Position numbers and translations under genes: made by a program. A stretch of 64,000 nucleotides of DNA from Tenacibaculum sp. M341 (GTDB taxonomy: Bacteria; Bacteroidota; Bacteroidia; Flavobacteriales; Flavobacteriaceae), in NCBI RefSeq assembly GCF_004337695.1, contig NZ_SJXJ01000006.1, positions 1 through 64,000 of the forward strand, written 5' to 3'. This document shows, one piece after another, positions 1-8,346 of this stretch (positions are counted from its first letter, which is position 1; every line of letters starts with the position of its first letter). The notes beneath the pieces were generated by a model. It made no database searches. It was given only the letters and a program-made list of their open reading frames with translations, and was not told the DNA's origin.

Positions 1-2
1 GT

Positions 3-113
3 TCTTTATTGAATAGATTTGACACCACAATTACTAGTTGGAAAGGCTTTAATTTCCTAGCATTTATTGTAATCGGATTAAAGAAATTTCATAAAATTGA
101 AAAGTCAAGATGA
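3..113 (+). CDS. C-terminal fragment of an unknown protein, possibly a transposase
   Basis: An open frame enters from the left edge and stops with TGA at 111-113, giving 36 residues ending in LKKFHKIEKSR. The composition (RFDTTITSWKGFNFLAF, then a basic tail) resembles the C-terminal end of IS4-type transposases seen in Flavobacteriaceae, but this is a memory-based resemblance on a short piece. The gene start lies outside the window, so it cannot be said whether the gene is intact. It converges on the anti-sigma gene that follows on the other strand. Confidence 0.35.
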   Translation, partial: SLLNRFDTTITSWKGFNFLAFIVIGLKKFHKIEKSR

Positions 114-156
114 CTTCATTATAAATATTTCTAATTCTTTGTGAATTTGTTTATTA

Positions 157-1521
157 TTAAAAACGATATCTCAATCCTGAATACAAACCAACATTATAAG
201 GTTTAAAACCTTCAGCTTCTTTAGAAAATGTGTTTAAATGTGCTTTAAACATCGGATTGATATTAAAATCAAGTTTTTCAGAAAGTTTAATATTAAAATC
301 TACTCCTATATTTCCACTAAAATTCACATTGTTTAAATTATTTGCCTCTCCTAAAACAGCTGTAAAAGTATCTGAATTAGCTGTAATTGAATTGTTAGTT
401 AAAAACAATGTGCTGAAACCAGAAACTAAATTAGTTTTTACACTTTTAGAAGCAAATAATTGATATGTAGTTTCTAAAGGAATTTCTATATAACTATACT
501 CTTGTTGTAAAGAACCTCTTAAGGCATTAGATTCTGAATCTGGTGTAGAGATTGCATCTTGTCCTATATTGTTATCTGTATTTTCTAAACTGATAAACTC
601 TAAATTTTCAGTATTATTAATCTCTACATTAGTAAGGTTATTTAAAAATCTACCATTTTCTACAAAACCAACATTCTCTGTATTTATAATATTTTTTTGT
701 AACTGAATTCCTGATTGAATAGCCCATTTATCAGTAATCTCATAAGCTACTTTTACACCATAAGCAATAGTTTCGCCACTTGTAAGCGTATTATTACTCA
801 AATTAGCATCTATTGCAGAACCTTCAGAAAGCGAATTTGAAGCTACAATACCTACCATCGGAGAAATACTCCATTTATCTCGTAATTTCTTCTCTATTTC
901 ATTAGAAATAAGCTCTTCTTCAGAAACTGGTTTAAAAGGAAGTTTTTTAGTTTCCTTTACTGGTTCTTTTTGTGCAACATCACCTTCTGTTACTTTGTCT
1001 TCTTTTAAAAACTTTTTCATAGCTATTTTTGAATTTGAAGAATCACCCTTACTGAATTCTTCAACTTCATCTTTTTGCAAACCAACCTTTTTATTATTCG
1101 ACACAATCGAACCTTTCTCCTCTTTTTCTATCGGATATATTTTTGCAACAGTTGTAATATTGTTACTGTTTTTTCTATTAATAGTATCTTCTTTAATTAC
1201 CAATTCTTCTTTAAAAGAATTCAAAATTTTTGTTTCCTCATTGCCCTCGTCGTTAGAGCTCTTTGTTGGCGCTACAATTATTTGTTCTTCTGGTAATTTT
1301 TCTATTGAATTAATATTTGTCGTTTTTTTAAACGGAAATAGTGCAAAAACTAACAATAAAGAAGCTGCAACACCTGACGATAACCACCAAAAAGGAATGA
1401 CTCTTCGTTTCTTCTTTTTAGTGAGCTCATCTTCAATATTTTTCCATATTTCAGGGTTAGGAGTTATTTCTAAATCCTTTAATTGTTCCTGAAAAATTCT
1501 ATCTATATTCTTATCCTTCAT
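157..1521 (-). CDS. Dual membrane-spanning anti-sigma factor (inner-membrane anti-sigma segment plus outer-membrane barrel)
   Basis: 454 residues. Residues 1-40 are a short charged cytoplasmic segment, 41-64 are a single hydrophobic helix (containing WWLSSGVAASLLLVFALF), about 65-215 are a low-complexity Lys/Glu/Asn/Ser-rich linker, and about 215-454 show alternating beta-strand patterns ending in a C-terminal Phe (GLYSGLRYRF), as in outer-membrane barrels. The ATG is 3 bp downstream of the ECF sigma stop codon, so the pair is an operon. This architecture matches the dual membrane-spanning anti-sigma (Dma) proteins described in Bacteroides, in which one polypeptide connects the outer membrane to a cytoplasmic sigma factor. 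The linker is long enough in principle to cross the periplasm. Assignment to that family is inference from layout, since the anti-sigma segment itself is poorly conserved. Confidence 0.7.
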   Translation of the reverse strand: MKDKNIDRIFQEQLKDLEITPNPEIWKNIEDELTKKKKRRVIPFWWLSSGVAASLLLVFALFPFKKTTNINSIEKLPEEQIIVAPTKSSNDEGNEETKILNSFKEELVIKEDTINRKNSNNITTVAKIYPIEKEEKGSIVSNNKKVGLQKDEVEEFSKGDSSNSKIAMKKFLKEDKVTEGDVAQKEPVKETKKLPFKPVSEEELISNEIEKKLRDKWSISPMVGIVASNSLSEGSAIDANLSNNTLTSGETIAYGVKVAYEITDKWAIQSGIQLQKNIINTENVGFVENGRFLNNLTNVEINNTENLEFISLENTDNNIGQDAISTPDSESNALRGSLQQEYSYIEIPLETTYQLFASKSVKTNLVSGFSTLFLTNNSITANSDTFTAVLGEANNLNNVNFSGNIGVDFNIKLSEKLDFNINPMFKAHLNTFSKEAEGFKPYNVGLYSGLRYRF

Positions 1522-1523
1522 TG

Positions 1524-2063
1524 CTAAGCTTTTTCTAATTTTTGTTGATGTTCTTCTAACTTATTTTTGAGTATTTGTCTTGCTCTTGATAAATTAGACT
1601 TAGAGGTACCTTCTGAAATTTCTAACATCTCAGAAATTTCTCTGTGCGAAAAATTATCTAGTACATATAAATTAAAAACCAATCTATATCTATCTGGTAA
1701 TTCTTGAATTAGCGCCAATAAAAAATCAACATTAATACTATCTTCATCTAAAATTACTTCTTCTTCATGAGCTTCAGCTTCTTCTTTTATAAGATACAAT
1801 GGCGAGTTTTCTCGATACTTTTGCAAAGCTGTGTTAATAACTATTCTCTTTAACCATCCTTCAAAAGATCCTTTCCCTGAATATTGATGTATTTTTTTGA
1901 AAATAGTTAAAAAACTATCTTGTAAAACATCTTCTGCATCTTGCTGATTTTTAGCATATTTTAAACTCAAAGCAAAGAGCTTACCAGCAAATAACTGATA
2001 TACTTTTGTTTGCGCTTGCAAATCGTTTTTTTTGCACTTTTTTATGAGCTTTTCTAGTTCGAT
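1524..2063 (-). CDS. ECF RNA polymerase sigma factor (sigma-70 family), start codon uncertain
   Basis: Sigma-70 region 2 is visible (FALSLKYAKNQQDAEDVLQD, FEGWLKRIVINTA) and region 4 follows (RYRLVFNLYVLDNFSHREIS, then an HTH with SEGTSKSNLSRAR). The first conventional start is TTG at 2021, giving 165 residues, but the frame stays open upstream to a TAG at 2069. The extra codons read IELEKLIKKCKKNDL, which is what the N-terminus of these sigma factors normally looks like (helix 1 of region 2). No ATG, GTG or TTG exists there. An ATC at 2063 stands where an ATG would be expected. I annotate the longer form because the family needs those residues. It is followed 3 bp later by the membrane anti-sigma gene, which probably holds it inactive. 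Confidence 0.85.
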   Translation of the reverse strand: MELEKLIKKCKKNDLQAQTKVYQLFAGKLFALSLKYAKNQQDAEDVLQDSFLTIFKKIHQYSGKGSFEGWLKRIVINTALQKYRENSPLYLIKEEAEAHEEEVILDEDSINVDFLLALIQELPDRYRLVFNLYVLDNFSHREISEMLEISEGTSKSNLSRARQILKNKLEEHQQKLEKA

Positions 2064-2096
2064 ATGCTAAAAATTTTAATTCATTTTTTAATTCAG

Positions 2097-2130
2097 AAAT
2101 GCATTAGAAAATGAATTTCTAATGCATTTT
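2097..2130. terminator. Stem-loop terminator after the lipoprotein operon
   Basis: A perfect 14-bp inverted repeat (2097-2110 and 2116-2129) with a 5-nt loop lies just past the stop codon of the lipoprotein gene at 2137 and before the sigma factor. The T-tract is short, so efficiency is uncertain. Confidence 0.6.
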
Positions 2131-2136
2131 CTGGGG

Positions 2137-2856
2137 TTAATATTTTAATTTTGGTAATCCGTTTTCACAAACAACTCCTTCTGGTTCAACAATTATATCA
2201 CAAACAGAAATAATAGACCATTTTGTATTGTATTCTTCTTCTAACTGAGTGTACACTGCTACTTTTTCTAAAAATACTGCTTCATCTATAGTATTTGGAT
2301 AAGGAATAAATCCTTGAAAACCACCACAAGCTTTAGCTCCGTATCCAACAAACGCCCATTCACTTTCATCTGTACAAGTTTTACCAGCTATCATATTATA
2401 AAAATCATCATAAGCCTCCATTAGTTTCTGATAATCTTTTTCTTGATCAGTAATTTCTCTTTTTAAACTTAAAGTCTCATTTGTTAAAGAAACTATTCTA
2501 AAACTATATAATAAAACTGGCGAAGCCCCTTGAACATTTGGAGTATTTACATCATAAATTTTTAAAATATCTCCTTTTACCTCCCAATTACCATTAACAT
2601 TAAAAAAGGTAAGTGGTGGTGTACCACACCATCCAGAAGTTCTTTCTGTAAAATTTGGAAATTCATACCTAAAAGAAAATCCATAGGCATTTTGCGGTAA
2701 GTTTAAAACTCTTTTAAAAGTAATTAAATCGTTATCATATGTAACTTCTGACCAATTTCCTATTAGCAAATTATCCTCTAAAATGATTATTTCTTCATTC
2801 TTATTACACGAAACTAATGTTGTTATAAACGCTAGTATAATTATAAACTTATTCAT
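2137..2856 (-). CDS. Lipoprotein with lipocalin-like and Cys-rich C-terminal region
   Basis: 239 residues. The signal ends in the lipobox-like LVSC (Cys17), so it is probably lipid-anchored. Residues about 30-140 read like a lipocalin-like strand pattern (LIGNWSEVTYDN ... NGNWEVKGDILKIYD), and the C-terminal part contains CTDESEWAFVGYGAKACGG and FLEKVAVYTQLEEEYNTKWS with several Cys, a module I recognise as widespread in flavobacterial lipoproteins without known function. It is the last gene of three lipoprotein genes read leftwards, 23 bp behind its neighbour. Confidence 0.75.
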   Translation of the reverse strand: MNKFIIILAFITTLVSCNKNEEIIILEDNLLIGNWSEVTYDNDLITFKRVLNLPQNAYGFSFRYEFPNFTERTSGWCGTPPLTFFNVNGNWEVKGDILKIYDVNTPNVQGASPVLLYSFRIVSLTNETLSLKREITDQEKDYQKLMEAYDDFYNMIAGKTCTDESEWAFVGYGAKACGGFQGFIPYPNTIDEAVFLEKVAVYTQLEEEYNTKWSIISVCDIIVEPEGVVCENGLPKLKY

Positions 2857-2879
2857 ATTATTTTTGTTTTTATTTATTG

Positions 2880-3278
2880 TTATTTGATAAATGTATAGCG
2901 CACATCATCATGAGCTATTCCATAGTCTATTTCTAATCCTTGTGCTGTAAATTTCATTGCTCCTTCTCTGCTACCCACAATTAAATAATCTATATCATTT
3001 CTTTTTTCAATGGTATAATTATACACACCACTTTGTGAGCTTGTAAAAGGTTCTGGAGAATTTACAAAAGCTGATACTGAATTTTTAATTGTAATTGTTT
3101 TAGCTTGGGTATTAAAAAACCAAGTTATTTCTCCTTTACTATAATTAGTTGCTGGCGATAATCCTCCGTCAATAGTTACTAAATGCCAAACATCATCAGA
3201 TACTAACTCTTCATTAGTACTACAGTTAAACATAAAAAATGTAGCTGTAAGTATGTAAAATAATTGTATTGTTTTCAT
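2880..3278 (-). CDS. Small putative lipoprotein, unknown function
   Basis: 132 residues. The N-terminus is hydrophobic and ends in MFNCS, so lipidation at Cys19 is likely. The rest (VWHLVTIDGGLSPATNYSKG ... TFIK) looks like a small all-beta, lipocalin-like lipoprotein. I do not recognise a named family. It is the middle gene of a three-gene operon with short gaps on both sides (23 and 10 bp), so the three products are probably made together at the cell surface or periplasmic face of a membrane. Confidence 0.7.
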   Translation of the reverse strand: MKTIQLFYILTATFFMFNCSTNEELVSDDVWHLVTIDGGLSPATNYSKGEITWFFNTQAKTITIKNSVSAFVNSPEPFTSSQSGVYNYTIEKRNDIDYLIVGSREGAMKFTAQGLEIDYGIAHDDVRYTFIK

Positions 3279-3288
3279 TATTTATTAT

Positions 3289-3993
3289 TTAGTAAGTATA
3301 AGTAATTGGAGTATCCCAGTTATCTATTATCAAACTTAATTCATTACTACTATCAATTTGTAATTCAGATAAATTAAATTCAAATTCTCTGGTTATAATA
3401 GCTAAACATGATTCAGGATTAGATAGCTGAACTTTTAAAGATCTTTGTGGAGGAAGTGATTCAGCAACAGTACTAGAATCTATTAAATTCACATTCCATG
3501 CACTACCATCGCAACCACTATCTGTAACAGTAATGGTAAGAATATCTCCATTTATAGAAACATCTACTATTGAGTCATTTGCTTCAGTATTGGTATATAA
3601 TTCTTCATCAATAATTAATTGATTTGTATTAGACCATAAAAGCTTTTTATCTTTTGCAAAATCTTTAAAATCAGGACATGTAATTCTACCATCAATTCCT
3701 CCAAATTCACAAATAGCTTCCCCAGAACAATTATATAAAATTGCTAATGCATCTGTACAGTTTACACAATCATTTACTAAAAAAGTTGGTTCATTTTTAT
3801 AGGTATATTGGTATATGTTAGCTGCAGAAGCATTTGCTGATTTTTCTATATTCTCTTTAAGTGTGTTTAACCAAGCTAAATCATATAATGGATTTTCTAC
3901 CTTACAATTATTAATTACTATGATTTTATTTTCTTTATCATTACAAGAAGTAACAATCAAACAAATCAATAAAAGTTTTAATATTCTTTTCAT
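3289..3993 (-). CDS. Putative lipoprotein with conserved Cys-rich N-terminal domain
   Basis: 234 residues with lipobox LIVTSC (Cys17). Residues about 30-110 (NPLYDLAWLNTLKENIEK, DCVNCTDALAILYNCSGE, FGGIDGRITCPDF) form a module common in flavobacterial lipoproteins, with paired Cys that could form disulfides. The second half is a separate beta-rich region. First gene of the three-lipoprotein operon. Function unknown. Confidence 0.75.
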   Translation of the reverse strand: MKRILKLLLICLIVTSCNDKENKIIVINNCKVENPLYDLAWLNTLKENIEKSANASAANIYQYTYKNEPTFLVNDCVNCTDALAILYNCSGEAICEFGGIDGRITCPDFKDFAKDKKLLWSNTNQLIIDEELYTNTEANDSIVDVSINGDILTITVTDSGCDGSAWNVNLIDSSTVAESLPPQRSLKVQLSNPESCLAIITREFEFNLSELQIDSSNELSLIIDNWDTPITYTY

Positions 3994-4095
3994 TTTTAAG
4001 TTTTTAATGTTTAAATATTATTGTTTAGCTAGCAAAACATTCACTTATTTACTAATAAGATGTATAAATTTAAAAAAGGTTGCGTAGAATAGTTT

Positions 4096-4103
4096 TATTT
4101 TTG
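4096..4103 (+). promoter_or_regulatory. Possible promoter -7 element of the acyl-transferase gene
   Basis: TATTTTTG matches the Bacteroidota -7 consensus TAnnTTTG and lies 6 bp upstream of the chosen ATG at 4110. A TTG at 4080 is too close (13 bp) for a normal -33 element, so support rests on the -7 match alone. Confidence 0.35.
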
Positions 4104-4109
4104 CAAAAC

Positions 4110-5084
4110 ATGAAAGAACTTATATTCAATATACAATCTGAAGCTGATTTTAAACAGGCTACTTTACAAGTTTTTAAACATCAATTTGAAAACAATGCTG
4201 TATATCGTTCTTTTTGTGATTTATTATATGTACATCCTTCTGATATTACTTCTATAGATCAAATTCCTTTTTTACCAATAGAGTTTTTTAAATCGAAAAA
4301 AATACTATCATCTACTGATGAAATTCAAGAAACGTTTACAAGTTCTGGTACCACTGGCAGTACTACCAGTAAACATTTGGTTACCGACACTTCTTGGTAT
4401 GAAACAAGTTATTTAAAAGGATTTGAACATTTTTACGGAAATATTGAAGAATATACTGTACTAGCGCTTTTACCTAATTATTTAGAACGAAAAGGTTCTT
4501 CTTTAATATATATGGTAAATGATTTAATTAATCGCTCTAAACAGCCAGAAAGCGGTTTTTATTTGCATAATTTAGAGGAATTAGCCGAAAAATTAAATAC
4601 ACTGCAAAAGCAACATAAAAAAGTACTTTTAATAGGCGTTTCTTTTGCTTTGTTAGATTTGGTTGAGAAATACCAATTTAACCTTAGTAATACCATTATA
4701 ATGGAAACTGGTGGTATGAAAGGTCGCAGAAAAGAATTAATTAGAAAAGAGCTCCATGCTATACTGAGTGATGGTTTTGGAGTTGATAACATACATTCTG
4801 AATATGGTATGACTGAATTATTAAGTCAAGGATATTCAAAAGGTAATGGAGTGTTTGAATGCCCACCTTGGATGCATATTATCACTAGAGATACTGAAGA
4901 CCCTTTAACCATTCAAAAAACAGGAAAAACGGGTGGAATTAATGTCATAGATTTGGCCAATTTTAATTCTTGCTCTTTTATTGCTACACAAGATTTAGGA
5001 AAAGTTTATACAGATAATTCTTTTGAAATTATAGGTCGTTTTGATACATCAGACATTCGTGGATGTAATTTAATGGTTTTATAA
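4110..5084 (+). CDS. LuxE-like acyl-protein synthetase / acyl-transferase
   Basis: 324 residues from the chosen start. The motif TFTSSGTTGSTTSKH is the adenylate-forming P-loop signature, and FGVDNIHSEYGMTELLSQ is the downstream conserved segment of the LuxE/acyl-CoA-synthetase-like family. The protein probably activates or transfers an acyl group. In flavobacteria, proteins of this type are often annotated acyl transferase and act on uncharacterised substrates. The longer reading frame begins at TTG 4080, but the ATG at 4110 gives the family's usual N-terminus and sits behind a -7-like element, so I prefer it. Orientation changes here: it diverges from the lipoprotein operon. Confidence 0.8.
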   Translation: MKELIFNIQSEADFKQATLQVFKHQFENNAVYRSFCDLLYVHPSDITSIDQIPFLPIEFFKSKKILSSTDEIQETFTSSGTTGSTTSKHLVTDTSWYETSYLKGFEHFYGNIEEYTVLALLPNYLERKGSSLIYMVNDLINRSKQPESGFYLHNLEELAEKLNTLQKQHKKVLLIGVSFALLDLVEKYQFNLSNTIIMETGGMKGRRKELIRKELHAILSDGFGVDNIHSEYGMTELLSQGYSKGNGVFECPPWMHIITRDTEDPLTIQKTGKTGGINVIDLANFNSCSFIATQDLGKVYTDNSFEIIGRFDTSDIRGCNLMVL

Positions 5085-5130
5085 TTTCATTTAGGTATAT
5101 TTATGTGCACATTAAAAAACTTTCATTAAA

Positions 5131-5583
5131 ATGAAAAAACTAACTATTTATTTACTAACTATTGTTTCATTCGCTATTTTTTCTAGTTGTACTTCTAATT
5201 CAGATGAAAAATTGGCCGTAAGTGGCTATGATGTTATCTCTTATTTTAATGAGACTAAACCTGTAAAAGGTAACGAAACAATTAGTACAGATTACAATGG
5301 AAGAACATTCCATTTTGCTAATAAAGAAAGTTTAAATGAGTTTTTAAAAAATCCTGATAAATATGTACCTCAATACGGTGGATATTGTGCATATGCCGTT
5401 GCTAAAAAGAAAATAAAAATGGATGTAAATCCTGAAGTATATGAAATTAGAGATGGTAAGCTATATTTATTTTACAATGCTTGGTTTTCAAATAAACTAA
5501 ACGATTGGCAAGAAGAAGATACTAAAGCTTTACAAAAACAAGGAGATATTAATTGGGCAGAAATGAAAAAAGAAAGTAATTAA
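5131..5583 (+). CDS. YHS domain-containing lipoprotein
   Basis: 150 residues, with a lipobox FSSC at Cys20. The YHS domain spans about residues 28-105: VSGYDVISYFNETKPVKG, FHFANKESLNEFLKNPDKY, and PQYGGYCAYAVAKKK. YHS domains are small metal-associated modules found in metal-handling proteins; the residues here match the secreted flavobacterial branch. It starts 46 bp after the acyl-transferase, so it could be cotranscribed. A paralog follows at 5747. Confidence 0.85.
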   Translation: MKKLTIYLLTIVSFAIFSSCTSNSDEKLAVSGYDVISYFNETKPVKGNETISTDYNGRTFHFANKESLNEFLKNPDKYVPQYGGYCAYAVAKKKIKMDVNPEVYEIRDGKLYLFYNAWFSNKLNDWQEEDTKALQKQGDINWAEMKKESN

Positions 5584-5610
5584 ATTCTTTCTGCTTATAC
5601 TATAAATTAA

Positions 5611-5642
5611 ATGCCCGTTTGCTTTTGCAACGGGGTATTTTA
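5611..5642 (+). terminator. Rho-independent terminator after the YHS lipoprotein
   Basis: GC-rich stem CCCGTTTGC / GCAACGGGG around a TTTT loop (5614-5635), then a short T-rich stretch. Confidence 0.65.
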
Positions 5643-5746
5643 GTTATTATTTATGGTTTAAAAAACACTTCTTTTAATTTTAACTATCTCATTTGTAATC
5701 TGATTTTGTTTTTAACGACTATCTCAACGAATTAAATTATATAACT

Positions 5747-6190
5747 ATGAGATATTTATTACTTTTTCTTTTTACTGCAGTTTCTTGTACTGGGTTTTCA
5801 CAAAAAAATGATTACAATCTCAAAAAAGGAGTTGTTGCAAATGGTTATGATGTAGTTTCATATTTTTACAACAAACCGGCAAAAGGATCTAAAAGTTATA
5901 CTACAGAATATGATAATGTTACATTCAGATTTTCGAATAAAGATCACTTAAATATGTTTAAAAATAATCCTACTCAATACATACCTCAGTACGGTGGTTA
6001 TTGTGCTTATGCAATTGGTTTAAAGGGTGAAAAAGTAGGTGTTGATCCTAAAACTTATGAAATTAGAGATGGTAAATTATATCTTTTTTATAATTCTTGG
6101 GGAACAAATACTTTAAAGCTTTGGTTAAATGAAAATCCTGAAGAATTAAGAAAAAAAGCAGATGCTAACTGGAAAAAGATTGCTCACTAA
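5747..6190 (+). CDS. YHS domain-containing secreted protein
   Basis: 147 residues, a paralog of the gene at 5131 with the same core (NGYDVVSYFYNKPAKGSK, FRFSNKDHLNMFKNNPTQY, PQYGGYCAYAIG, EIRDGKLYLFYNSWG). It has a signal peptide ending near GFSQ rather than a lipobox, so it is probably free in the periplasm while its neighbour is membrane-anchored. The Cys15 in the signal (VSCTGF) leaves lipidation possible. Its stop overlaps the stop of the convergent MFS gene by 4 bp. Confidence 0.85.
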   Translation: MRYLLLFLFTAVSCTGFSQKNDYNLKKGVVANGYDVVSYFYNKPAKGSKSYTTEYDNVTFRFSNKDHLNMFKNNPTQYIPQYGGYCAYAIGLKGEKVGVDPKTYEIRDGKLYLFYNSWGTNTLKLWLNENPEELRKKADANWKKIAH

Positions 6191-7452
6191 CTAGCCTCGT
6201 GTTTTTCTAAATCTTTAGTTAAATCTAGCTTTCTAAGTGTTGGATTTAAAATACCTGTACTTATAACGGTTAGCAAGGTCATAGTTCCACCAAAAACAAC
6301 TGCGGTAACCGTTCCCATCAACTTTGCTGTTAATCCGCTTTCTAATGCTCCTAATTCATTAGAAGAACCTACAAACATTGAATTTACAGATGAAACTCTT
6401 CCTCTCATATGATCGGGAGTTTTTAATTGTAATATTGTTTGACGAATTACCATTGAAACTCCATCAGTAACTCCGCTAAAAAATAAAGCAACTAAAGAAA
6501 CCCAAAAACTAGTTGATAAACCAAAAACAATAATACATACACCAAAGCCAAAAATGGCTGTTAGCAGCTTCATTCCGGCGTTTTTACTAATAGGTATGTA
6601 AGCAGTAATTAACATTGTTAAAAAAGCACCAATAGCAGGTGCAGCTCTTAAAACACCAAAACCTTTAGATCCTACTTGTAAAATATCTTGAGCAAAAACA
6701 GGTAATAAAGCAATTGCTCCACCAAATAATACCGAAATCATATCTAAGGTAATAGCTCCTAAAATAGCTTTTGTTTTAAATACAAAACTTATTCCTTCAC
6801 TTAAACTTTTTGAAATTGGTTCATTTGTCTTAGGATTCATAATAGGTTTCCTTTTAATTAAGAAAACTAAAAATGAAGAGCATAAAACAAGTGCAAAAAC
6901 AATACATAAAGATATATTTACTCCTATTAAATAAATCATGTATCCGGCAAAAGCTGGTCCTAAAACACTGGCCATTTGCCAAGTAGAACTACTCCAAGTA
7001 GCTGCATTTGGATATAATTTTTTTGGTACAATTAAGGCTATTAACGAAAAAATAGTGGGTCCGAAAAAAGAGCGTAAAAAACCTCCAAAAAATACCAATG
7101 TATATATTAAATATAGTATTGTTTTAGAGTTCCAACCTTCTGTAAAATTAGGATTTGTTAAAAAGTACAATCCTAAACTAATTAAAGAAAAAAGACCAAT
7201 ACAGAGTGCAAATAAGTTTCGTTTTTCTTTTTGATCAACAATATGACCAGCAAACAATGCCATTGAAAAGGCAGGAAGAAACTCAAATGCACCAATTAAT
7301 CCTAAACTCCACGGATCTTTGGTTATTGAATATACTTGCCATTCTATTATAATAAACTGCATAGACCATGCAAAAACCAATAAAAATCGTACTAATAAAA
7401 AAATATTAAATTCCTTTATTCTAAGCGAAGCATACGGATCTTTTTTCTCCAT
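6187..7452 (-). CDS. MFS transporter, EntS/MFS_3-like exporter
   Basis: 421 residues with about 10-12 hydrophobic helices. The N-terminal part (FNIFLLVRFLLVFAWSMQFI, GLIGAFEFLPAFSMALFAGH) and LKTPDHMRGRVSSVNSMF are hallmarks of the MFS_3 group that includes the enterobactin exporter EntS. The exported substrate cannot be told. It lies 9 bp downstream of the ACT-domain gene on the same strand, so the two are probably cotranscribed. Confidence 0.85.
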   Translation of the reverse strand: MEKKDPYASLRIKEFNIFLLVRFLLVFAWSMQFIIIEWQVYSITKDPWSLGLIGAFEFLPAFSMALFAGHIVDQKEKRNLFALCIGLFSLISLGLYFLTNPNFTEGWNSKTILYLIYTLVFFGGFLRSFFGPTIFSLIALIVPKKLYPNAATWSSSTWQMASVLGPAFAGYMIYLIGVNISLCIVFALVLCSSFLVFLIKRKPIMNPKTNEPISKSLSEGISFVFKTKAILGAITLDMISVLFGGAIALLPVFAQDILQVGSKGFGVLRAAPAIGAFLTMLITAYIPISKNAGMKLLTAIFGFGVCIIVFGLSTSFWVSLVALFFSGVTDGVSMVIRQTILQLKTPDHMRGRVSSVNSMFVGSSNELGALESGLTAKLMGTVTAVVFGGTMTLLTVISTGILNPTLRKLDLTKDLEKHEAS

Positions 7453-7461
7453 TTATAAGTG

Positions 7462-8121
7462 TTAACTCAATTTTAAATCCATTAAAATTGAAAAGGTTTC
7501 ATTTACATCTTGTTCTTTTACTACAATTGTCATTTCATGTGTAGTAGAAATAACTTCTTGTACTGCAATATTTGCCCATGCAAATTGCTTTAAAATAAAA
7601 TAATAAATACCTGATTGTTCTAAATTCTCTTTAGGTAATTTAATAGTAATAGAAGCTAGTTGATCAACATTATTAATGACAACCTCATTTTTAAAAGTAG
7701 TTTTAATTAATGGTTGTAAACTTTTACTTGCAACAATATTGGTTTCAAAAATACCTTGAGATATTGTTAAAAATAAATCGTTGCTTTCAGATGCTTCTGC
7801 TAAAATAGCCGCAATTCTTTTAAATAAAGTTGGTGTATTTTTAAAAGTATAATCACATAAATCAGATCGTACGATTACATCACCTAAATTTAAGGCTAGT
7901 TTTTTAATATTCTTACGAATTCTTAATTCGTTTGCTGGAGATAATCGGTTGATTGCCATCATAACAGCCCCAACTTTCACCTCTTTTTTTAACTGTCTGG
8001 CTACTTCTGGTAAAATTACCCTAGCTAATGAAGAAACATTGATTAATTTTTCGTTTAACGCTTCTTCAATAAAAGGTGTTTTTCTTATAGTAATCTCAAC
8101 AGCTTCTTGAATTGTTTTCAT
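7462..8121 (-). CDS. ACT-domain protein related to the regulatory part of aspartate kinase
   Basis: 219 residues with no catalytic kinase domain. Residues about 110-215 contain two ACT-like repeats (LFLTISQGIFETNIVASKS and YYFILKQFAWANIAVQEVIS then EMTIVVKEQDVNETFSILM). Residues 1-100 (KTPFIEEALNEKLINVSSLARVI split across the segment) are helical and look like a small DNA- or partner-binding region. ACT domains usually bind amino acids; here the ligand is unknown. Flavobacterial homologs are commonly named aspartate kinase although they lack the kinase. Confidence 0.7.
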   Translation of the reverse strand: MKTIQEAVEITIRKTPFIEEALNEKLINVSSLARVILPEVARQLKKEVKVGAVMMAINRLSPANELRIRKNIKKLALNLGDVIVRSDLCDYTFKNTPTLFKRIAAILAEASESNDLFLTISQGIFETNIVASKSLQPLIKTTFKNEVVINNVDQLASITIKLPKENLEQSGIYYFILKQFAWANIAVQEVISTTHEMTIVVKEQDVNETFSILMDLKLS

Positions 8122-8213
8122 TATGTTTAATAATATACTAAATGTTGTAAAAATATAAAAATCAGTTAATTTTTAATTAACTTTTTTTTAAAATATTTAA
8201 TACGCTAAACACC

Positions 8214-8243
8214 TTGTTATTTTTAGTTTTTAACTTACTTTTG
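8214..8243 (+). promoter_or_regulatory. Strong Bacteroidota-type promoter without an obvious gene
   Basis: TTG at 8214-8216, a 19-bp spacer, then TACTTTTG at 8236-8243: both boxes and the spacing match the Bacteroidota consensus. It reads rightwards into a 100-bp gap and then antisense into gpsA. No reading frame follows. Confidence 0.55.
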
Positions 8244-8346
8244 CGCCACGGTATAATACCAAAAATATAGAGGCGTTAGAAGTAAATTTGAATTTCATAA
8301 CTAAAGTATTATTTGAAGGGTTTTTTATACTTTTAACTAGAAATTA

